From: Nitrospinaceae bacterium
Lineage (GTDB): Bacteria > Nitrospinota > Nitrospinia > Nitrospinales > VA-1
Length of the DNA: 38,528 nucleotides
Direction of reading: 5' to 3'
Assembly (NCBI GenBank): GCA_029261695.1
Contig: JAJDAV010000081.1
Location: 1-38,528, forward strand
Shown piece after piece: positions 28,728 to 35,963 of the stretch (position 1 is its first letter; each line of letters starts with the position of its first letter). The position numbers and the translations under genes are program-made. Under the pieces are notes generated by a model, which was given only the letters and a program-made list of their open reading frames with translations, was not told the origin of the DNA and did not search any database.

Positions 28728-29064
28728 AGTATATTGTGACCTATTCTGGTGGGTTGGATTGATGAAAATGGCGGAAACGAGAGGCTATTTTTCCTGGGCT
28801 GCAAACTATTGAAAATTCAGGGGTTTTCGGGTGAGAAATTATAGTTTTATTAAAGGCTTGACTTCGCCGAGGGGTTTTGATATTTTCGGTCCACTCTAGT
28901 CAGACCAGTGGGTTTGCTGGGTAGGTTCTGTCATTTTTTAATTTAAGGCAAAACCGGAATCTAATTAATGCTTTGAGCACTAATCACCGTTTAGGTTGAT
29001 GGATTTATAAAGTTTTTTGGTTGTTTCAGGTTTACTTTAAATCAAGCTTCGAAAGGGGGAGCAA

Positions 29065-29562
29065 ATGAGAAAGACCGTTGTAGCTTTATTGGCTGTATTT
29101 TTTATGTTTTCTGTATCAGTAGCCAGCGCAAACGTTTCAACCGTAAAAGCTGGTAGCTCTGCTGACTGTGTAAGATCTAGTTGGGTAATTGAGAATTTGA
29201 GTGAGACAAAAGGAACCACCGTTCACATTGATATCGGGAAAATGGCATATTCTTGGACCAAGAATTTTGACCGTACTCTTGAGCCTGGTGGATTTTTGGC
29301 AAATGCTCTAGAAGAGAAAACCACTTTTACGAACAAAGGCCCTGGCGACATTTTGATGAACTGTCAAGCTCATCGTGTTGAAAATGCCAACCGTGTTGAG
29401 TGGAAAAAAGATGCTGGTTCTCATAAGACCTATCAATCGAACTACCATCTGGACCATGTTACACCTGGAACTTATATTGAGCCAGGTATGGGCCAACCTG
29501 AAGGCACCGAGCGTGGTCTCTTCAGTCAAACAAATGGTCAGAACAGAGAAGTTGAGCGTTAA
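29065..29562 (+). CDS. Small exported protein of unknown family
   Basis: Signal peptide MRKTVVALLAVFFMFSVSVASA, strong RBS (aaagggggagc), two mature cysteines; own terminator. Confidence 0.75.
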   Translation: MRKTVVALLAVFFMFSVSVASANVSTVKAGSSADCVRSSWVIENLSETKGTTVHIDIGKMAYSWTKNFDRTLEPGGFLANALEEKTTFTNKGPGDILMNCQAHRVENANRVEWKKDAGSHKTYQSNYHLDHVTPGTYIEPGMGQPEGTERGLFSQTNGQNREVER

Positions 29563-29583
29563 AATCTGATTTGAGTTTTATTT

Positions 29584-29616
29584 GCCGGGGGGCTTTGGCC
29601 CCCCGGCTTTTTTTTT
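29584..29616 (+). terminator. Strong rho-independent terminator
   Basis: gccggggggctttggccccccggc followed by a run of 9 T. Confidence 0.9.
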
Positions 29617-29692
29617 GGTTTTTTTTGCTATTGACTGGTCGGGGCTATAAAATAAGGACTCCAAATGCAGAATAATCTTTGATGAGGGAAAA

Positions 29693-30187
29693 ATGAGCGA
29701 GAACAGGTTTGTGGACAATGGAGATGGTACTGTAACGGATACCTTCACCCAGCTAATGTGGGTGCAGAAAGATTCTTATCTCGATCTGTTGCGTTTTGTC
29801 ACTCATAAGGGTTCTCTGAAATACATGAATGAAAAAAATGAGGAAGCTTTTGCCGGGCACACGGACTGGCGTTTGCCGAACAAACGCGAGGCGCACTCTC
29901 TTTTTGATGTGAACAAAGAGGTTAGGGATAAATACGATTTGGTTATTCATATTGACCCGGTTTTCACTGCTGGTTGTGGCTACGATACTTGGACCAGCAA
30001 TGTAAGAGGCAAAATAACCGCTTATTGTTATTCCTACAATAGTGGGTCGGGCGGCCATAAAGAAGCGGAAGATACATTGAACTCCAGTGCGCGGCTGGTC
30101 CGTGGCGAATTTGATAATTCTAAAACTAAAATTACTTTTGTTCCTGAGATCAGAGATAAAATCACTCAAGGGGGTGGCTGGAGGTAG
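29693..30187 (+). CDS. DUF1566-like protein, copy D2
   Basis: DNGDGTVTDTFTQLMWVQKDS...FAGHTDWRLPNKREAHSLFD...IHIDPVFTAGCGYDTWTS...SARLVRGE. Confidence 0.85.
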   Translation: MSENRFVDNGDGTVTDTFTQLMWVQKDSYLDLLRFVTHKGSLKYMNEKNEEAFAGHTDWRLPNKREAHSLFDVNKEVRDKYDLVIHIDPVFTAGCGYDTWTSNVRGKITAYCYSYNSGSGGHKEAEDTLNSSARLVRGEFDNSKTKITFVPEIRDKITQGGGWR

Positions 30188-30526
30188 TTTCTTTGCTTAT
30201 CTGAAAAAACATTAGAAACCCTGGTTTTGAAATTCCCTGCCAATTGAATCGTCAAATTAAACTATAGATGGAAAATCAGGAGTTTCCAGAACCACCAAAG
30301 CCTTGATTTGAGTTGAAAATAAAGATGCTGGATGGTATTTTGTACTATTAAATAAAGCAGGTTATTTATAGATTCAAAGAGAGTAAACACTCTATCTCCT
30401 TGTCTCATTTTGTTGGGTCAGTGCTTATCCTGAATCTCCTTCTTTTGGGACTGAGGAATTAAAAGCAAAGTCTCTTTGAATAGACGGGATGGGCAGGGTG
30501 TTTTTTTATTTCTGTTAATTTGAGGT

Positions 30527-30970
30527 ATGGATTTGTCGCAACCAAACTGGAAAAAAAACGACAATGGTACCATTGAAGATCTGGATACTGATCTGATGTG
30601 GTCTGTAAAAGATTCGCGGCAGGAATTGGGTAAATGGCTCAACTGGGACGAGAGTGTTGCTTACGTCCAAGCGTGTAACGATCAAAAATATCTGGGCTAC
30701 AATGATTGGCGGTTGCCGAGTAAAAGTGAGGTGCGTTCCATATTTAAAAATAAAGATCCTTACCGGGAAATGTTTCTGAACCTCCCTAAAAAACCGGCGC
30801 GGCGTGTTTCTAATTATCAGGCGGGTGGAGAAACCAGTGTATGGACTTCAGAAACCCGGTACGACTCTTATGCTTGGAAATGTTATTTTCCTGACTTAAA
30901 AGAAGTCTGTGTTGATCAATCGGTTTCGACTACAGGAACTTCGGTTCGCATGGTCCGCGACCTGGATTGA
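30527..30970 (+). CDS. DUF1566-like protein, copy D3
   Basis: NDNGTIEDLDTDLMWSVKDS...YLGYNDWRLPSKSEVRSIF...SVWTSETR...SVRMVRDLD. Confidence 0.82.
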   Translation: MDLSQPNWKKNDNGTIEDLDTDLMWSVKDSRQELGKWLNWDESVAYVQACNDQKYLGYNDWRLPSKSEVRSIFKNKDPYREMFLNLPKKPARRVSNYQAGGETSVWTSETRYDSYAWKCYFPDLKEVCVDQSVSTTGTSVRMVRDLD

Positions 30971-30994
30971 ATATTATATTAGACGAGGTAATAA

Positions 30995-31600
30995 ATGTCT
31001 GACGAAAAGGAAGAATTTGAAGAAGTGTCAGAGCCTGAGGCTCTCGATGATGAGGCCGAAACAGAATGGGTGGGTGAAGAGGAATGGGGCGATGAAGAAG
31101 AAGAAAATGTCGCTCTGGTTGAAGATGAAGTCCCCACCTTCGTTGATAATGGAGATGGTACTATTAGCGATACCCGGGCAAACCTAATGTGGAAACAGGA
31201 TGATTCCTTTAAAGAATTTGGATATGGAATCACCTGGTTTGAAGCACAGGATTATTGTGAATTGTTAAATGAAAAAAAATTCGCCGGTTACGATGACTGG
31301 AGACTGCCCAGTGGTGAAGAAGCGAAAAGTGTTTTTTCTTTTACACAATCTAACTCCGATAAAGATGGAGCTGAAACCCATATCTCTGATCTGTTTGAGC
31401 CGGGCGGCGGTCACAACACATGGACCTACGAAGAAAAACCGGATTACCAACAGTATGCGCAGAAATTCAGTTTTATCACAGGAAATGATATGTGGGAACA
31501 CAAGGATAATGAATATTCTCATTGCCGGGTTATCCGTGATGTTATTCAGGAGGATTGGGAACCTGAATGGAGAAAAGAAACAAAAACATTTGAACGTTAA
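30995..31600 (+). CDS. DUF1566-like protein with acidic leader, copy D4
   Basis: Acidic N-term (MSDEKEEFEEVSEPEALDDEAETEW...); DNGDGTISDTRANLMWKQDDS...FAGYDDWRLPSGEEAKSVF...CRVIRDV. Confidence 0.85.
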   Translation: MSDEKEEFEEVSEPEALDDEAETEWVGEEEWGDEEEENVALVEDEVPTFVDNGDGTISDTRANLMWKQDDSFKEFGYGITWFEAQDYCELLNEKKFAGYDDWRLPSGEEAKSVFSFTQSNSDKDGAETHISDLFEPGGGHNTWTYEEKPDYQQYAQKFSFITGNDMWEHKDNEYSHCRVIRDVIQEDWEPEWRKETKTFER

Positions 31601-31644
31601 TTTTTATTTGTCTGTAGATTTGTGTAGGACAGAATTGGAGCTTT

Positions 31645-31863
31645 GTGAGCCATTACATGATTTTTGGGAAAGACGATTGCCCTCATACGCAAAAAGCAAT
31701 ATCTGACTTTAAAGAAAAGCATCGATCGTTTATTTATATTAATGTTGATAAAGATCCGCATGGTTTGAAAAAATTATTGGAATATTCTAATGATCAGTAC
31801 ATTGTTCCGGTTATCGTAAATGTAGACGAAGACAGTGTAGAGATAGGATATACCGGAGAATAA
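31645..31863 (+). CDS. Small glutaredoxin/thioredoxin-fold-like protein
   Basis: MSHYMIFGKDDCPHTQKAISDFKEKHRSFIYINVDKDP...VPVIVNVDEDSVEIGYTGE: beta-alpha-beta with an N-terminal CPHT redox-site-like motif and a cis-Pro-like VPVI. GTG start. Confidence 0.65.
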   Translation: MSHYMIFGKDDCPHTQKAISDFKEKHRSFIYINVDKDPHGLKKLLEYSNDQYIVPVIVNVDEDSVEIGYTGE

Positions 31864-31909
31864 AGCTATTTTATACTAACTACCGGACACCCGGTTAACA
31901 GGCGCTATT

Positions 31910-32458
31910 ATGGAAGAAAATTTACCACAAAAGACAGAACAACAACCGCCGGAAAAAGCGGAACAACAACTGCCGGAAAAAGCGGAACAACAACTGCCAG
32001 TAAAAAAAGATGACAAACCTAAAAGGTTTGTTGAAAAAGGCCGCGATGTTGTGTTCGATAGCAAAACCCGTCTCTACTGGTTGAAAAAAGATTCATGGCA
32101 GGATAAGGGGAAATTTTTTAACTGGCATGAAGCTGTTACCTTTGCAGAAAATAAAAATTTGCGAAAAATAGGGGGGTTCGAGGACTGGAGGCTTCCTAAT
32201 ATCGACGAAGCTACTTCTCTATATGATGAAAATTTTGAGGTTCCGGGAAAGGGCGGTACAAATCTTCATGTTGATCCTATTTTCCCTGAAGGGGCTTTTA
32301 AAACTGGGTGGATCGCTGGGGATACTTCAACAAGGAGACCTCGGTTTGATTATTGTGAAGGGAAGGTTGTGAGCGTGGAAGAGTATTCCTTTGGCTCAGT
32401 ACGGATTTGCCGAAAAGACACGGTAATAAAAAAACAAGTCGCTCCACGAAGAAAGTAA
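31910..32458 (+). CDS. DUF1566-like protein with repeat-containing leader, copy D5
   Basis: VFDSKTRLYWLKKDSWQDKGKFFNWHEAVTFAENKN...FEDWRLPNIDEATSLYDE...LHVDPIFPEG...SVRICRKD. Confidence 0.8.
   Translation: MEENLPQKTEQQPPEKAEQQLPEKAEQQLPVKKDDKPKRFVEKGRDVVFDSKTRLYWLKKDSWQDKGKFFNWHEAVTFAENKNLRKIGGFEDWRLPNIDEATSLYDENFEVPGKGGTNLHVDPIFPEGAFKTGWIAGDTSTRRPRFDYCEGKVVSVEEYSFGSVRICRKDTVIKKQVAPRRK
31937..32008 (+). repeat. In-frame 24-bp tandem repeat, three copies
   Basis: gaacaacaaccgccggaaaaagcg / gaacaacaactgccggaaaaagcg / gaacaacaactgccagtaaaaaaa, encoding EQQPPEKA-EQQLPEKA-EQQLPVKK. Confidence 0.9.
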
Positions 32459-32464
32459 CTCCTT

Positions 32465-33346
32465 ATGACAGAATCAACAAAGCTAAAGTACATTGATAAT
32501 GGCGATGGCACTGTGACAGATGCCAAGCACGGAATCATGTGGATGAAAAACGACACTTGGTTGGAGTTGGGCGAACTAATTACTTGGCATGACAGCTTGG
32601 AGCTTGCTCGTAAAAAGAACGAAGAAAAGTTTGCCGGCTATAACAATTGGCGAATTCCTTCGGCTTCGGAAGCCAAATACCTATTCGACTTGGAAACCAC
32701 CAATACAGATGTTGAAGGATGCGAAATTCATATCGACCCTGTCTTTCCAGCTGGGTGTGGATTCACAACTTGGACCAGCCAGACCCGGGGTGCTAAAGCG
32801 GCCATGTCTTATGATTTTCGATCGGACTATGAATATTGGCTTGCAAAAGAGAACGATGGCTTCCCCAGTGCCGTTCGGTTGGTTAGGGCCGATGAGAGTG
32901 AGGAAGAAGACCCCGAATTCATCCGAATCGAAAAAAGAAAAGACGGGACGATTGTAGACCATAAAACAGGCCTTCTTTGGAAAGCAGACGACTCTTATAT
33001 GGATTTAGATAAGTGGGTGACTTGGGAAGAAGCGAAAACTTATATGATTGAGTTAAACCGGAAACAGTTTGCCGGTTATCAAGACTGGAGAATGCCAACA
33101 CGAAAAGAGGCTCAATCCATTTATGATCCCTCTAATCCTATAACAGACAATTATGGTGATACGATATTTCTGCTTAAGGGGTTTTCCCCAGGAGCTGGGC
33201 AGACATCTTGGACTAAAACTTTACACAAGACCGAAAGGGGGACGGCTATTCGGTTTCATTATTATAATGGTGATTTTAAGTGGAATCCAATGGGTTTGAG
33301 AAGTCATGGGGTGCGAGCTGTCCGTAACTTGGATAAAGATTCTTGA
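32465..33346 (+). CDS. Two-domain DUF1566-like protein, copies D6 and D7
   Basis: DNGDGTVTDAKHGIMWMKNDT...NNWRIPSASEAKYLFD...IHIDPVFPAGCGFTTWTS...AVRLVRAD, then KDGTIVDHKTGLLWKADDS...YQDWRMPTRKEAQSIYD...GAGQTSWTK...GVRAVRNLD. Confidence 0.87.
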   Translation: MTESTKLKYIDNGDGTVTDAKHGIMWMKNDTWLELGELITWHDSLELARKKNEEKFAGYNNWRIPSASEAKYLFDLETTNTDVEGCEIHIDPVFPAGCGFTTWTSQTRGAKAAMSYDFRSDYEYWLAKENDGFPSAVRLVRADESEEEDPEFIRIEKRKDGTIVDHKTGLLWKADDSYMDLDKWVTWEEAKTYMIELNRKQFAGYQDWRMPTRKEAQSIYDPSNPITDNYGDTIFLLKGFSPGAGQTSWTKTLHKTERGTAIRFHYYNGDFKWNPMGLRSHGVRAVRNLDKDS

Positions 33347-33816
33347 GCGAAAGTATGAGCGAAAACCCTGAAAACAAATCCGAAGAACGGTTCGTTGAAG
33401 GTGATAGCGATACGATAATTGATTGCGCAAAGCGACTGGTTTGGCTGAAGCAGGACACTTGGCAGGTTACCGGAAAATGGATGAGCCAGCTTCAAGTTAG
33501 AGAGTTTGCTGAGGTGTTGAATAGAAAACGGTTTGCCGGATTTTCTAACTGGCGGTTGCCAACAGCAAATGAAGCAAAAAGCCTTTTTGATAAGAACTCG
33601 AAAAACTCAGATAATTCCGGGCAAGCAATTTTCTTGTCAGAATTGTTCGATTCGGGATGTGGGTTTCTATGCTGGACCAGTGACATAAGACATAAAGTAC
33701 AAGGTGTCCGTTTAAGTTTTCGAAAAGGGGTAACCATGTATGATGATATCTATCGAACTTCAAGAGGTGCTTCGCGTCTGGTTCGAGATATAGAGAAAAA
33801 TGATGATTTAATCTGA
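33343..33816 (+). CDS. DUF1566-like protein, copy D8
   Basis: DTIIDCAKRLVWLKQDTW...FAGFSNWRLPTANEAKSLFD...SGCGFLCWTSDIR...ASRLVRDIE; TTG start overlapping upstream stop, or ATG 33355. Confidence 0.82.
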   Translation: MSESMSENPENKSEERFVEGDSDTIIDCAKRLVWLKQDTWQVTGKWMSQLQVREFAEVLNRKRFAGFSNWRLPTANEAKSLFDKNSKNSDNSGQAIFLSELFDSGCGFLCWTSDIRHKVQGVRLSFRKGVTMYDDIYRTSRGASRLVRDIEKNDDLI

Positions 33817-33850
33817 ATTTTTTCGGATTTAGAATTTTAAGGAGCAGCAA

Positions 33851-34342
33851 TTGGAAGCAGAGAAAAGATTTGTCGATAATGGAGACGGAACTGTTACCGA
33901 TCTGGAAACAAAACTAATGTGGAAGCAGACGGATTCGTTTCAGGACACGAGCCAATGGACGAACTGGTTCAAGGCGCAAGAATATATTCGTAGTCTGGAA
34001 CTTAAGAAATTCGCAGGTTATACAGATTGGAGAATGCCTACTTTAGAAGAGGCCGAAAGCCTTCATGATGAGAACCATTGTATTAAGGATATGGATCGAA
34101 TGGATATTTTCATCAGCGAAGCATTTTCTCCCGGGGGCGGCTTTACTTCTTGGACCTCAAATGAGATGCCGCATTCAACAGCGGTGATTTTTTATTATCG
34201 TTACGGCCATGCCAATTCAAACCACAAAGAAGATATTACAAAAGACTCGGTTCGTGCGGTTCGTGATGTAGAAAAACGTGAAAGAGACAGAGGGGTTCTG
34301 AAAAAGTTCCCTGGTTTCTCTGATTCTCCTCTTCCGCGCTGA
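33851..34342 (+). CDS. DUF1566-like protein, copy D9
   Basis: DNGDGTVTDLETKLMWKQTDSFQDTSQWTNWFKAQEYIRSLELKKFAGYTDWRMPTLEEAESLHDE...GGGFTSWTS...SVRAVRDVE; TTG start with aaggagc RBS. Confidence 0.85.
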   Translation: MEAEKRFVDNGDGTVTDLETKLMWKQTDSFQDTSQWTNWFKAQEYIRSLELKKFAGYTDWRMPTLEEAESLHDENHCIKDMDRMDIFISEAFSPGGGFTSWTSNEMPHSTAVIFYYRYGHANSNHKEDITKDSVRAVRDVEKRERDRGVLKKFPGFSDSPLPR

Positions 34343-34446
34343 TATTGGTTTTAAAAAGGAATGAGTATTTATTAGCAACGATCGATTCTGTTGATGCGGA
34401 ATGGTTTTAATTTTTGTGAAGGGAAATTATCATCGAAAGCTATAAG

Positions 34447-35268
34447 GTGGTTAACAAGCAGGAAAGTGAAAACTCGGTACTAACCTATCGTTTCGAAGAA
34501 GAGGATTACAGAAGTACCTATATCCTTGAGGACTATTATCATACGAGCCCCTTCTTTGATTACAATTATGTTGTTGTCTATTTGCGTGATAAGGACAACA
34601 TAAAAAATTCATTTGCCTTTCAAGTTAATTTCAATAAAACCTTTAATACAATTCCTGACCATCCTAAACTCACCGAAGTGCAGACTCAGATAGCCAAAGG
34701 TTTTGCTAAAAATGCTGCGGATGAGTTGATTCTACTATTTAAGCAAAGAGCTGTTGAAGCAAAAGCGTATGGTGAAAAAAACCCGATGACTTATCTGGAG
34801 TTTGAGCCTGGCCGTTTTTTTAATTATATTGAATTGCTTCCCAAAACGAAGGAGATGTTGGATTTTAATTATGGTGATGATCAGTATTTCGCCGAAGATT
34901 CTTATGATATCGATCCTAGAAATGATAATAAATGTTTGCAACTGGCCTTTTTTAAGTTTCAGTTAGATAACGCAGACCAAGCCCCCATTTTTTCTACGAC
35001 TTATTATTTTGATGAAGAAATAAGGGAAAGGGAGGATGCAAAACTATCTCCTAAAAATAGCGATATGCTGATTGCGATGAATCAGTTTATTCCAGATTTA
35101 AATGATCGACTGAAAAAGAGATATAAGAATGCAAAAAAACTCGGCAAAGAGCTTCTTGAAAGTCAAGCTCCCGTGGAAGTCCGACAGGAAAAAGCAAAAC
35201 CTAACGAGCCTTGTCCATGTGGTTCGGGTAAAAAATATAAGAAATGTTGTGCGTTAATGTTGAATTGA
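34447..35268 (+). CDS. Hypothetical protein with C-terminal SEC-C zinc motif
   Basis: C-terminus KPNEPCPCGSGKKYKKCCALMLN is a SEC-C motif; N-terminal body not recognised. Exact start uncertain. Confidence 0.75.
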   Translation: MVNKQESENSVLTYRFEEEDYRSTYILEDYYHTSPFFDYNYVVVYLRDKDNIKNSFAFQVNFNKTFNTIPDHPKLTEVQTQIAKGFAKNAADELILLFKQRAVEAKAYGEKNPMTYLEFEPGRFFNYIELLPKTKEMLDFNYGDDQYFAEDSYDIDPRNDNKCLQLAFFKFQLDNADQAPIFSTTYYFDEEIREREDAKLSPKNSDMLIAMNQFIPDLNDRLKKRYKNAKKLGKELLESQAPVEVRQEKAKPNEPCPCGSGKKYKKCCALMLN

Positions 35269-35316
35269 TTTTTTAATAAACCATTGAGGCTTGTCCTCAT
35301 TTACTGGTATTTAATA

Positions 35317-35889
35317 ATGGCAAAAGAAAGAAAAGTTAAAAAAGTTCAAGCCCGACATATTCTTGTAGGCTCGAAGGAGCTTGCTGAGGAATTGAAGGTG
35401 AAAATAGATGAGGGCGCAGAGTTTACAAAGTTAGCAGAAGAGCATAGTGAGTGCCCCTCTAAAAAGCGCGGTGGTGATCTGGGCTGGTTTGGTAAGGGAG
35501 CTATGGTTCGCCCTTTTGAGGTAGCTGCATTCACAGCGCAGGAAGGGGATGTCGTTGGCCCCGTTAACACCGAGTTTGGTTGGCATTTGATTTATGTTTA
35601 TGAAATTCAAGAAGACGTTGATGCTGACGCCGGACCTCCAACTGGAGATGAAGATGCGGATGAAGATACTTTACGTCTGGTAGCAGAGAACTACGCTCAT
35701 GAATTTATGATGTTGGGTTATACCAGTAAAAAGGTATTGAGTCTTTTTACCAGCCCTCATTTTAAATCAGCGAACACTGTATATAATATTCTCGGGGTAG
35801 ATGCTATTAATGAAGTAATAGCGCAGGTTTTTGGACAAAAAGTTGAGAAGTCAGAAAGTTCGAAATCGGAAGAAGAAACCCAAAAATAG
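35317..35889 (+). CDS. PpiC-type (parvulin) peptidyl-prolyl isomerase
   Basis: VQARHILVGSKELAEELKVKIDEGAEFTKLAEEHSECPSKKRGGDLGWFGKGAMVRPFEVAAFTAQEGDVVGPVNTEFGWHLIYVYE. ATG 35317 preferred over 35284; no signal peptide. Confidence 0.92.
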   Translation: MAKERKVKKVQARHILVGSKELAEELKVKIDEGAEFTKLAEEHSECPSKKRGGDLGWFGKGAMVRPFEVAAFTAQEGDVVGPVNTEFGWHLIYVYEIQEDVDADAGPPTGDEDADEDTLRLVAENYAHEFMMLGYTSKKVLSLFTSPHFKSANTVYNILGVDAINEVIAQVFGQKVEKSESSKSEEETQK

Positions 35890-35908
35890 AGTAAACCAGA
35901 AATTAAAA

Positions 35909-35945
35909 AAGCGTGGTCCCCTCAAAGGGAGCCACGCTTTTTTTG
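35909..35945. terminator. Rho-independent terminator between convergent genes
   Basis: gcgtggtccccTCAAAgggagccacgc followed by 8 T, preceded by an A-run on the other side; could serve both strands. Confidence 0.88.
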
Positions 35946-35963
35946 TATGCGCTACTATTTGTA

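Noticed and set aside
30188-30526. Decayed DUF1566 copy in the 340-bp gap
   Set aside because: I could not find DWRLP- or NGDGT-like remnants in any frame by eye.
31269-31706. 145-aa plus-strand ORF overlapping D4 and the Grx-like gene
   Set aside because: Alternative-frame overlap with two better-supported ORFs; no motif.
31645-31863. Selenocysteine insertion in the Grx-like ORF
   Set aside because: The active-site codon is tgc (Cys); no in-frame TGA at that position.
26783-34342. Diversity-generating retroelement hypothesis (DUF1566/C-type-lectin-like folds can be DGR targets)
   Set aside because: No reverse transcriptase ORF, no accessory protein, and no near-identical template/variable repeat pair visible; copies are diverged across their whole length.
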